Assembly: GCA_000708835.1 (NCBI GenBank)
Contig: DF237335.1
Location: forward strand, 23,880-87,879
Length of the DNA: 64,000 bases
Direction of reading: 5' to 3'
Source of the DNA: Klebsormidium nitens
Taxonomy: Eukaryota; Streptophyta; Klebsormidiophyceae; Klebsormidiales; Klebsormidiaceae
Part shown: one piece after another, positions 54,541 to 63,673 of the stretch
Position numbering within the stretch: position 1 is the stretch's first letter
How the letters are laid out: each line of letters begins with the position of its first letter
Translations under genes and position numbers: made by a program
Notes under the pieces: generated by a model
The model's input: the letters and a program-made list of their open reading frames with translations, nothing else
The model's database searches: none
Told to the model about the DNA's origin: nothing

Positions 54541-55169
54541 TATTCTGTTATTAGAAAGGAAAAGAAATCCGGCATGCTGTAGGCTCTGTCCCCCCAGTCT
54601 TCATCACTGTCGACTGCAACACATTTGAACGTTGTTGCCTTGCTTCCTCGAGCCTTTCCAGTGGCTTTTGAAGTGCCTGTAGTAGCTGATTGTTTCGCCT
54701 TACCATTACAAGTTGACTTCCTCTTGCAAGTCTGCTTTGAAGCCTTGCTCGATGCTTTGCACTTCTTCGTGCTCTCTTGCTTCTTCTTTGCGGAAGCGTG
54801 CATCTCGATGAGCTCGTCGACCGGTATCTTAGTTGCTGATGTTGAAAAAGTCCCCTGGAACGGGAGGCCAACAGGTCGTTCACACTTTTTGATTGGAGAG
54901 ATCTTCACTTCATATCCGAATTCCTTCTTGGCTGAACCTCTAGTCGATTCCTGCAGCAGAACACTCACAGTGCAGGGTGCTTTGATGGCTGCACCGTTAC
55001 ATTTGAGTGCCCGAAAGAGCTGGCTTCCAGCTCGAGTGCCTGCTTGTGAAACACGCCCCTTGTCAGCATCAATCTCGAGACGTGTGTCTTCTAGAAGGCT
55101 CGAAGCATCTGATTGGTTATGGTCAAGCGCAAGAAGCACTTTAAAGGATCGTTTCAATGCAATATCCAT
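54540..55169 (-). CDS. Hypothetical protein with Lys-rich tail
   Basis: 209 residues from the ATG at 55169 (MDIALKRSFKVLLALDHNQ); an earlier in-frame ATG at 55304 would add 45 residues. The first about 120 residues look globular. The C-terminal half has a very basic tract (KKKQESTKKCKASSKASK and a second KATGKARGSK run), then an acidic end (DSDEDWGD). A basic tail on a small globular domain suits a DNA- or RNA-binding protein, but the family is unknown. It forms a possible bicistronic pair with the next ORF. Confidence 0.55.
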   Translation of the reverse strand: MDIALKRSFKVLLALDHNQSDASSLLEDTRLEIDADKGRVSQAGTRAGSQLFRALKCNGAAIKAPCTVSVLLQESTRGSAKKEFGYEVKISPIKKCERPVGLPFQGTFSTSATKIPVDELIEMHASAKKKQESTKKCKASSKASKQTCKRKSTCNGKAKQSATTGTSKATGKARGSKATTFKCVAVDSDEDWGDRAYSMPDFFSFLITE

Positions 55170-55894
55170 TAGGCCGGCTGTATGATGTAACGACAGACAA
55201 TAAACCTGAACCCAAAGTGCTTCATGCCCCCTACTTTGGAGGCTGGCCCACTGAAGCACTTCGATCGTCTCGTTGATCTGGCAAGGGTTTTGACAGACAA
55301 TCATCAGAAGTTGCCCTTCTATAAGCAGATTGTTGGCTACATAAAGCACATTACAAAGTTGAACGGCCCCAGTCACAATTCTGAGGGGCAGATTCACAAT
55401 TCGTACGGATTAACACTTAAATTGGGACCCCTGGAGCAAAGTCTTCCTGGGAGCTTTTGCCATTTTGACCACGTCTTGGGAAATTATGTCGTTCCAGGGT
55501 TTGAATTCTGGAATGAAGCAGAAGATCAATCAGTATGTATCGGACTCTGGAATTGAAACGGTGATGCATTTTTGTCGGCTCTCTCTGACTGTATTAGTAG
55601 TTCTGACATTCATCATTTCTATCTGAAGTCTTTGAATTCTAGAATCGAGACAAAAGGGCAATTTTCATGGATATGCAGCCTCCTTCTTACCCAAGTTCGG
55701 AAGCAAAGGTAGGATCTTGGAAAGGCCACCTCAGGTGGTAAGAACAAATGAGGCAATGGTCGATACATCGTTTCAGGGTATTTGCTCTGAGCAGCCGAGA
55801 GTTCTAGAACATGATTCCCTAGGGGACGCATCTCAAGAAGGCGCCCTCGTTTTAATTTCAGAATTATTATAGGCCTCTATAGTATAAGGGAGTC
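55170..55894. other. Divergent intergenic region in the virus-like element
   Basis: This separates the leftward ORFs from the recombinase. The motif TTTGAATTCTRGAAT occurs twice (near 55499 and 55630). CTATAGTATAAG lies just before the recombinase ATG and may be its promoter. Open frames here are antisense shadows. Confidence 0.4.
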
Positions 55895-56962
55895 ATGGAC
55901 TCAGAAGCATCCGTTCAATCGAGCACAGAATCCACTTCCAATAATCAAGGGGATGTACAGCGAAAGATATCATCAGGTGAGGCAGCTTTGCGCAACCTGT
56001 TTAAGGATGGAAAACGCGCTAACATAACAATTCAACAGTACCTCAACAGTGTGCGAATAATCCATCACCTGGTGACTGGCAAAAAGGTTTTGCCATCCAC
56101 GTTGGATTGGATCCAATCAGTAGATATCATACTTGAAAAACTCAACGCAAAGTACCCTAACCCTGGCACCTATAAGAATAAACTTACCCCATTAATGGTT
56201 TGTGCTCACGCGAAGGGTTGGGAGGAAACTTATAAAAAGTATTTTGAGAGCTTTTCGGAGAAGAAGTTGGCTCTAGAGAAGAAGGCCGATGAACAGAAGG
56301 CAACGGAGAAAGAAACTGCGAATTGGATCTCGATGAACGAACTCAAGGCCAAGGCAGAAGACCTTAACCGGCAGATAAGAAGGAGCATCATGCCGAATCA
56401 TAAAAACAACGGTGGATCAAGCCTGAGCAGAGAAGAAGTGAAGGTAGTGTTTCAGCACTTATTGCTTGCGTTCAATATTCACGAGCCACCTAAGCGAAGA
56501 GATCTCAGCGGTCTCCCTCTTTAGAAAGCAGACGGAAGCTTCTACTGCGATCAAGCTAGAGCAGCCTATAAGGATACCGGCAACTGCCTTCGTGAAAGCA
56601 CAAGTGGTGAATTCATGCTTGTACTGAAGACATACAAGACGAGCAAGCGATATGGAACAAAAGAGTTTGAACTCACACAACGCCTAAACAACTACATCAA
56701 ACGGTCGATTGAGTTAGTTCCTCGAGGTTTTGTATTGTCTCGGTTGGGGAATCCGACAGAAGGGATGTCAGACAACTATCTTACAAAATTCATGGCATCG
56801 ATAACGTTCCCTAAAGGGAAGCATCTGAACCAAAACCACCTCAGACACCTCTTCATCAGCGAACATTTCGCAAATGATCATTCAATCGCTGAGAGGAAGC
56901 AGTTAGCCAATCGCATGATGCACGACTGGTCAACTGCAATGATCACCTATGAAAGAAAGTGA
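55895..56962 (+). pseudogene. Tyrosine recombinase/integrase with one in-frame TAG
   Basis: This integrase-like tyrosine recombinase resembles those of giant-virus-associated and polinton-like elements. The N-terminal part (about residues 1-200) would be the core-binding domain. The catalytic domain shows the first Arg (PPKRRD), the hairpin Lys (LKTYKTSKRYG), the box II equivalent NHLRHLFIS with Asn in place of the usual His, and the box III/nucleophile MMHDWSTAMITYER. A single TAG at 56522-56524, directly after the first catalytic Arg, splits an otherwise continuous frame; the downstream 146 codons remain in the same frame with no other lesion. That indicates very recent loss, or stop readthrough. 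It is tail to tail with the primase-helicase gene, 27 bp apart. An intron is unlikely, because the only GT-AG pair at the stop would be 14 nt. Confidence 0.82.
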
Positions 56963-56989
56963 AAAGTATTGAATCGGATTTGTAGAATA

Positions 56990-59455
56990 TTAAGCCGATG
57001 AGATTAGTAAAGTTGGGTCAGAAGCCCAGGATCCGTCCCAATGAACTTCGTCGACTCTTAAACGGATTTCTTGCAGCCGTTTCTCCAGCTCACTCCTTGT
57101 TGGAAAGATCAAGCCGCGACCACTGGTGTCTTTGTAACCTTCCAGTCCAAGTGTCCGTTTGATCCGACCAATCAAAACGTCTTTTTGTTGCGGCGGATCT
57201 TCTTTCGCGCCTTGATTGTCTACGAAGGACCTGTAAGTTCGGAAGATGGTGGCGCTTAGCACCTTCGTCTTCTTATCTGATGAGAAGTTACCGTTGTCCA
57301 GCAACCCGCAAATCATCTTCGCCCAAAATGGAATCGAGTGCTCCCTGAGAGCAGAGCTCCACTTGCTTTTCGGGATCTGCTTGGGGTTCCAAGTGTCGAT
57401 GCCTTCTCTTGACATCAAGTACCGGTAGAAATGTTCAGCTGTAGTGCTAGTGAGGCTTTCACAAAGCCGATCAAAGTACGGTTGATCTCCGATTCTAGAG
57501 TCGGAGGCTTCAAAGCATGCATACCTTCTGTCCGTCGCTTCTTTCTTTATTGGCCAGTCCTCGTTAGTATTGAACCAGTAGTTTGCAAGGTCGGGTACTT
57601 GAAGGGGATCGATTCCCTTCTTTTCCAAAATGGTTGAATTCTGGGTGATTAGACTCTTGAGTCGATTATTTGATTTGTATGCCCCACCCCAACTGCTTAC
57701 TTCATCGAAGCATACCAAGAGGAGGTTTGCAGCTATTCCATTGAATTTGCCAATTACCTTCTCCATATCATTACAGTACAGATAGTATCGAGATCCGATG
57801 ACATGTTTCCCCACAAAATCGGTCACAATCGATTTGCCTGCGCCCTGATCAGACCTAAACACAAGTGCAGTACCAATCTTCTTGTGCGGTTTTTGCACAA
57901 GGTGAGCTAACCAGTTTAGAAGGTAGTCCGCTACAGCAGGATCATTGTCCGCCAATACCTCGTTGATATGCTTCAGGAGAAGATCGATTTGTAACATGTC
58001 AACAGGTTGATGCGCTTCTTGAACGAAGGGAAACCCGTAAAACATGTTGTAGTTGCTAGGAGACACCAAACTAGGGTTCGCTTCAAAGACTACCTTGTTG
58101 AGCGTCCTTCTCGCTGATGACTTGCACCAGACCTTCCCAATGTTGCCAATCTTGAGACTGTCCAGGTTGAATGATTCGGACCGTTCCAGGAACTCCGCTC
58201 TTGTTCGAAGGATGCTGTCATTTGGCACCCATGCAGTGCCTCTTTCAACGAAAAGGGTCTCGATAAAGAGAACTTTTGAGCTGCCGTCTAGAACGCAGAA
58301 GTAGTGGTTCATCGTATCGATAGCAATCTGTGTGAGTTGTTGGCACATGTTTTGATACGGCACTTTGTCGACATTGCTTTTGCTGCTTGATATGATTCTC
58401 TCCGCTTCCTCGATAGGGCGCAGATCAAAACGTGCTTTGGAGTTCAAAAGCGAAGGCCAATGGTGCAGCCCGAGAAGAACTCTTGGTCGTTCTTTGCATC
58501 CTGTTGACAGGCAGCGGTATTCCATGCAAATTCCGTTGCAGATGATGCTAAAACTGTTGCTCGTGTGTTCCTCTCGGTAAGGACAAACCCTGCTCTCCTT
58601 CACTCTGAACTTTAAGATGGCTTCCCCATCTCGAAACTTGATGCCTCTGTAGAAACTTGTTTGATCGTTGCATCTACTTCGCAGTAGCTGCGTTGCAACT
58701 TGGATTGCCTTTTCGGCCTCGATGGAAGAGGTCGCTTGCTGAGACGAGAGTTCTGTGGTAGTTGTCTGTTTTGCTTTTGCTTTGCTCACATTTGATGTAT
58801 TATTGCTGGGGTGTTTTGCCGACCCCTGGGCAGCTTGCTTTGTGGAGTCTTGAGCGTTCAAGATATCTACGAGCCACAACGGAAGGCAGGCAAGCTTCGT
58901 TTGCCAAGGGGACCTTAGCCATCTGTATGAATGCTCTTCACCGTCACGAATGATGGTAGTGGGGGGTGCGAAGCAGATGCCATTGCCTCTGAAATCGATT
59001 GTCGTTTGGCTGGAGTTGATGTATAGCTTGGTCGCATCTGCCTTTCGTTCAAGCCCGGGAGAATCTGCTCGAAAGTAGTAGTGCAAACCGCCACTCTGTG
59101 TTTCGGCTGTCCACGTGAGAGGTTCGCCGTGTGCTTGTGTCAAGCTTTTCCAGACATCAAGACCATTAGCGACGGCATTGCTTTCATTCATCTTGGGCAA
59201 GTCGATATCAACCATGATAATGCTATTTGGTCCCGTTCGTCCGCAGAGAAGGGCAAGGGCATTCTTGTCGGAACAATCACGAATAAGATCTTCGTGCAAC
59301 CCCCAAGAAACATCATCCACGATGCTTGAGTATAAGCATCTAAAGTTACTTGCGTCTTTCTTCTTATCCACTTTGTTCCATGTAAGCTTGAGCGTAACCG
59401 GCAGGAGATGAAGGCTCCGATACGATGAGATGCTTTCATTGAGGTCCGGATTCAT
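56990..59455 (-). CDS. Primase-polymerase fused to SF3 helicase
   Basis: This is the replication protein of the virus-like element, 821 residues from the ATG at 59455; the five codons before it begin with GTG. Residues about 15-200 form a prim-pol domain of the archaeo-eukaryotic primase superfamily: DxD at 83-85 (MVDIDLP), SGGLHYYF with H125, and D154 (TIDFRG). A zinc knuckle follows (C291, H297, C315, C320). The C-terminal superfamily 3 helicase has Walker A SDQGAGKS (535-542), Walker B VCFDE (581-585), the sensor Asn in FNTN (about 628-631) and DRRY (642-645) as the arginine-finger region, like NrS-1-type primase-helicases. All catalytic residues are present and the frame is intact over 2.4 kb without introns. 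It differs in both domains from the spliced PrimPol-OBP gene nearby, so the two replication modules are unrelated. Confidence 0.92.
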   Translation of the reverse strand: MNPDLNESISSYRSLHLLPVTLKLTWNKVDKKKDASNFRCLYSSIVDDVSWGLHEDLIRDCSDKNALALLCGRTGPNSIIMVDIDLPKMNESNAVANGLDVWKSLTQAHGEPLTWTAETQSGGLHYYFRADSPGLERKADATKLYINSSQTTIDFRGNGICFAPPTTIIRDGEEHSYRWLRSPWQTKLACLPLWLVDILNAQDSTKQAAQGSAKHPSNNTSNVSKAKAKQTTTTELSSQQATSSIEAEKAIQVATQLLRSRCNDQTSFYRGIKFRDGEAILKFRVKESRVCPYREEHTSNSFSIICNGICMEYRCLSTGCKERPRVLLGLHHWPSLLNSKARFDLRPIEEAERIISSSKSNVDKVPYQNMCQQLTQIAIDTMNHYFCVLDGSSKVLFIETLFVERGTAWVPNDSILRTRAEFLERSESFNLDSLKIGNIGKVWCKSSARRTLNKVVFEANPSLVSPSNYNMFYGFPFVQEAHQPVDMLQIDLLLKHINEVLADNDPAVADYLLNWLAHLVQKPHKKIGTALVFRSDQGAGKSIVTDFVGKHVIGSRYYLYCNDMEKVIGKFNGIAANLLLVCFDEVSSWGGAYKSNNRLKSLITQNSTILEKKGIDPLQVPDLANYWFNTNEDWPIKKEATDRRYACFEASDSRIGDQPYFDRLCESLTSTTAEHFYRYLMSREGIDTWNPKQIPKSKWSSALREHSIPFWAKMICGLLDNGNFSSDKKTKVLSATIFRTYRSFVDNQGAKEDPPQQKDVLIGRIKRTLGLEGYKDTSGRGLIFPTRSELEKRLQEIRLRVDEVHWDGSWASDPTLLISSA

Positions 59456-59486
59456 TTTAAAGCTGGGCACCCCTCTATGGTAAGTA

Positions 59487-59765
59487 CTAAGGAAAATAAT
59501 TCCCGGAATCCGGACGCGTCAAAAACTTGCCTTCTTGCACATACCCGGCAACTACAAGCTTTGCCATGGTGGAGGGTCGAAGCCTCTTGCCTTCGGAATA
59601 TCGAATTAAAGCTTTGCGTAGACATATCTCCACTTTAGCTTTGCTATAGTGCTTACGAGACCAATCTCTATATTTGTCGAGATTCGAATGTCGGTAGCGC
59701 GCTTCATACAGCCGCCGGTGATGGTTGGGATTAGGTTCTCTTGTGTCTAAGATTGACTCAGCCAT
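59487..59765 (-). CDS. Hypothetical small basic protein
   Basis: 92 residues starting MAESILDTREPNPNHHRR, rich in Arg, Lys and Tyr (RYRHSNLDKYRDWSRKHY), no recognised domain. It lies 31 bp upstream of the primase-helicase ATG on the same strand, so the two may share a transcript. Small basic proteins of this look are frequent in algal viruses, but nothing specific can be assigned. Confidence 0.5.
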   Translation of the reverse strand: MAESILDTREPNPNHHRRLYEARYRHSNLDKYRDWSRKHYSKAKVEICLRKALIRYSEGKRLRPSTMAKLVVAGYVQEGKFLTRPDSGNYFP

Positions 59766-60562
59766 ATCAACGTGCTTTACTCTCTACCCTATGAAAAAGA
59801 AGATACTTGAAGGTCTCCTGACGAATCAGTAGATTCACCATGACGTCTGGACACCTCGACCGCTCGCTATTTTCTCATGTGAGGGGATTTCTAAAAAGGG
59901 ATTCCCACGACTTGAAAACAAGTGCCAAGGTGTCCATGGTGCCAGAGACTTGAGAGTCTGCAGTGCGATCATGTTGTTGACCATTATTATACAAGTATAT
60001 TAAAGAGGTGCCAGTAAGTGTCCTGACTCCGCCCCCACATGAACGAGAGCATCCCACACGCTTGCGGAAAGCTCAACAGCTATCAATCAATGTACACAGT
60101 CTATCATCTATACAAGAGAGCTGCGCGAACTGCCGGCGACCATAGTTTGACTCTGCCAGCAATTTTAATCTTCTGGTCATCAACACGTGTCAATTCTGCG
60201 TTGCGCCCGCTTACTACATTAGCTAGAATGATCATGAATGCCTCAAGACCACTAAACCAAGATAGCACCTTGAATTTGATCAGGAAGGAGTTGACGCTCT
60301 CGACGGCACTAGTATTCACCCAACGTACAGTGTCGTATAAATCAGGGTTATATTGGGGGCCACACTTGTGCGCCTCCTGGCCAGTCTTCTGGAAGTGGAA
60401 CCTGCAGAGTGCAGTATCGAAGCATTTTACTAGATGCACGCATACATCTTTTCAGAGGCGGTTGCTTTGAGCACACATTAGTATGAGCCATCAAACAAAA
60501 GAAATAACTCTAGATGAAGTGCCAAAGTATTCTCATTGAAATGGAGCCTTGCAATCTCTGCC

Positions 60563-60788
60563 GTCCAGGTTTTGCAGATTAGATGCATATATAGAAAAGA
60601 CAAAACGTGGACGGCGACTTGTTCTGTTCCCAAGCTTAGGCACGTGCCTCGACTGTCGCAAGTTCTGAGAGTAAAGCATCTGGGGCTCTAAGATCTTTTG
60701 CCGTCCAGCTTTTGCAGATGAGATGCATATATATAAACGACAAAACGTGGACCGCGACTTGTTCTGTCCTCAAGCTTAGGCACGTGCC
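60563..60788 (-). repeat. Two 50-bp palindromic repeats, 140-bp period (copies 10-11)
   Basis: Copies at 60563-60612 and 60703-60752 have arms GTCCAGGTTTTG or GTCCAGCTTTTG and CAAAACGTGGAC with ATGCATATATA centres. GGCACGTGCC occurs at 60639 and 60779, also 140 bp apart. The spacer is the reverse complement of that at 47373-47462. They lie in the last KDZ intron. Confidence 0.88.
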
Positions 60789-62582
60789 TCTCGACTGTCG
60801 CAAGTTCTGAGTCCAAAAAGTTGATTATCTTGTCCTAGATCAACGACCAGTTCGCAAAAGCATGGACGTATTTGCGGTTTACACACTCACCGGTCGATCA
60901 GAAACCGTACGTCAGCAAAGAATGCAGGCTCTCGCCTCATACTGTACGCCCTCAGCTTGCACGAATTATCGTAGATCACATAAGAAGGCAGTGTGTGCCG
61001 GTGGAGGCGGGTGTACAACACCGCGAACGGATCACGAGGACTCTCCCCCCGGAGCATCACGTGCCAGCCGTAGATCACCCTGTGAGGGCAGCAGAACACA
61101 AAGCCCCCCTTTGTATGCTTTTGCAGCCGCTTGCCCGCTTTCTCACTCTTGGCAGCCGCAACCTTGGCATCATATTCCCCGACCGTGAGACCGCTTTTAC
61201 AGCGGTGCTCCTCGCTGCTTTCGACGGCCCGACCAAGCTCATCCTCGAACGGCTTGTACTGGGGCAGGGGCCGCTTCTGCTCCCAACCGGGAAGGGGATA
61301 GCAGCCGAGCACAGTCTGCTCTCGGCTGTACGGGTGGTTTTCGGGGAGCGCTTCGAGGAGCCGTCCGTCCCCGGAGAGCCCTAGCCGATCGTGCAGCAGC
61401 TCGCGCTCGGCTTGGTTAAGAGCATACACGGAGGGGTTCGGTGGCTGCAAAGCCTCGACACCGGGAAGCAGCCTGTTCGCTCTCCCTCTCTAGAAGTTGT
61501 AGCTCTCCTCTCGCTCCTCGTTCCAAGACCCGGGGACGTCCCGTCGCAACTGTAGCAGCCAAACGCAGGCATCCAACCCCTCGATAGCAGACAGCGCCCA
61601 TCCGGCTCGACCGACCCCCAGCCCGACCGCCCCGCGTCCGAACAACGTCAGCCGGTACAAGTGGTGCAGCGTGGGGAGAAAGAAGGCCGGAAACACTCCG
61701 TCGTGGTTGTCCAGCAACCGACGAAGGATGGGCGCATGCTCGGCCAGCACGGCCTTTCCCCCCTCGTCTGCTGAACCCTCCAGAAGGATCGTCCGAACAA
61801 CAGCCAGAGCCGCTCCATGCTGGATCAGGTTGCTGTCGTCAGCGACGGTCTGAGGGGCCCCCAGAGCGTAGAGCACTTCCGCCCACCACTTTCGCGGCGA
61901 ACGCACTCGACCGGGGTTGACGCCCGAAGCAGCAAGGGTCTCCCCCCGGATCCCCTCCAACAGCAGCCGTGCAGCTCGGTTCTTCGATCGGATCTGCCCG
62001 ATCTGCTCCTGCAGAAGGCGCCTCCTCTGGACAGTGCAGCAGGACGGGCTCGGCATCCGCATCGTCGGGGTCGGGGACGAACTCCGAGACGAGCTCCACA
62101 TCATCGCGATCTAACGCAACCTAGGTAGAAGTCAAGAAGTCAAATTCCCGGAGATGATCAAGTGGGCATCATCTGAAAGGCGCGTTTAGATTTAGGTCGA
62201 CAGTGCTAAAAGATCTCGTGTCAACCTCTTAAGTCCCACTGCAACAACCTCGGCTAAGCATTAGAAGGATTCATCGCGCCTATACGGAGCAGACTGGCAT
62301 CGAACAGCGTGCGCAACTTGCGCTCAATCGCTCCAAAGTCGACGTCAGATTCAACACCATGGTTGCCACAAAGACTGAAAAGCTCCGCAGTTTGAGTTTA
62401 GGATAAATAACTCTGCTTGAAGGAAGTTGCGCCGTGCACATTTGCCAGAACTCTAGCAGTTTGAGCGAGGATCTCGTCCGTTCAGCGTGGGGAGGAAATG
62501 GTCTGGAGCCACCTTCTGGCACCTTTGATTATCACTTATAAAGTAAAAATGTATATAGGATTGGTATACACTTTTTCAATGG

Positions 62583-62690
62583 CCTGGCACCATGGCACCT
62601 TGGGCACCTCATTTTCAATCATGGAACTTTCAATTCACAAAAACCTGAACGAAGAAAAAACAAGAGGTGGTGGTGTCCAGGGTGCCATTG
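62583..62690. repeat. Possible small inverted-repeat element in KDZ intron
   Basis: Ends CAATGGCCTGGCACC and GGTGTCCAGGGTGCCATTG are imperfect inverted repeats about 100 bp apart. A related GGTGTCCATGGTGCCA lies at about 59934. The element is weakly supported. Confidence 0.35.
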
Positions 62691-63413
62691 GGTGAGAACC
62701 TTACAAAGATATTTTTGGTCACAAGCATGATCCGTTCCACCTACCAGCAGCTCTTGGAATTCACTCCCACTCAGCTGCGCCCCCAGATCCGGGTCCTTTG
62801 GATGATGTTGGCTGTACCGCGCCAGCAGAGCCCGCAGCTCCGGCTGGTGGATCAAGCGCCGCTTCAGCCCCCGCCCCTCCAGCGCAGTCGCACTGAAGTT
62901 CACACCGGCTTCCATGTGCTTCACGACGGTCCCCCCCAAACTGTCACGACTCGGAGCTGTGAAAGGCCGGAGTTCGCTTGCCGCCGTCCGCGCCAGCCCC
63001 CCTTTCGATCGGCTACCATCCGCGCACGCTAGCCCGACAATACCGTCGCAGAGCAGAACGTCTGGGTGAGGCCCGCAAAGGCTGCAGCACTCGAGGATGC
63101 TTCGCCCACACAGCCGGAAGAAGGCCAAGCAGACCTTCCGCCACGACTCCTCGCTGAGAGAGGGAGCGGCTCCCGGTGAGAAGAGCGTCCGAACCGCCTT
63201 CTGTGCGCTGATCAGGGCGCTGAACGCGGATCCGGTCCCTTGAACCGAACGGAGCAGGAGCTGGCAGGACTCTTGCGTGACGATGATGGCTCTGCTCCAC
63301 GCATACAGGCCAAGCGCTTCCCCGTTGAAGTGGACGGTGTGCTTCAACGGGCATCCGCAGCAGTAGATCCGGACCTTGACCTGCGAGGATGTGCGCGCGC
63401 TTAGCCAACGTCC

Positions 63414-63673
63414 GTCCACGTTCTGTCATTCATATATGTGTGTCTTTGATGCAAAACCTGGATAGCTTTTTGAAGCTCCGCACTCGAACAAGAATGCGCT
63501 CAAAACGTCGTCCAGTTTTTGCCAAGAGTGCGCGCTCAAGTCGCCGTCCACGTTTTGTCATTTATATATATGTGTCTTTGATGCAAAACCTGGACAGCCT
63601 TTTGAAGCTCTTCGCTCAGATAACCGTTTGGCAGTTTCTGCGAATTTTTATACCTGTCTCATATGCAAAACCT
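63414..63673 (+). repeat. 50-bp palindromic repeats (copies 12-13) with partial copies
   Basis: Copies at 63414-63463 and 63546-63595 have arms GTCCACGTTYTG and CAAAACCTGGAY. Half copies lie near 63506 and 63649-63673. They fill the KDZ intron between 63381 and 63826. The segment 63483-63595 is an inverted match of 53513-53632. Confidence 0.85.

Larger units (their letters stand above)
53633..60100. mobile_element. Integrated virus-like element with tyrosine recombinase and primase-helicase
   Basis: This intronless, compact, visibly more A/T-rich block lies between the repeat array ending near 53632 and the KDZ gene ending at 60104. It holds a prim-pol/SF3 helicase, a tyrosine recombinase and four small ORFs. 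The gene pairing is typical of polinton-like viruses, virophages, transpovirons and related integrated elements of algae and protists. No major capsid protein, packaging ATPase or protease is present, so it is capsid-less or a remnant. The exact ends and any target repeat were not found; the limits given are outer bounds. Confidence 0.72.

Noticed and set aside
55224-55556. 110-codon plus-strand open frame in the virus-like element
   Set aside because: It is largely antisense to the basic-tail ORF and its leader, without a recognised motif.
56511-56524. GT...AG segment covering the recombinase TAG
   Set aside because: Only 14 nt long, too short for a spliceosomal intron, and its removal would shift the frame.
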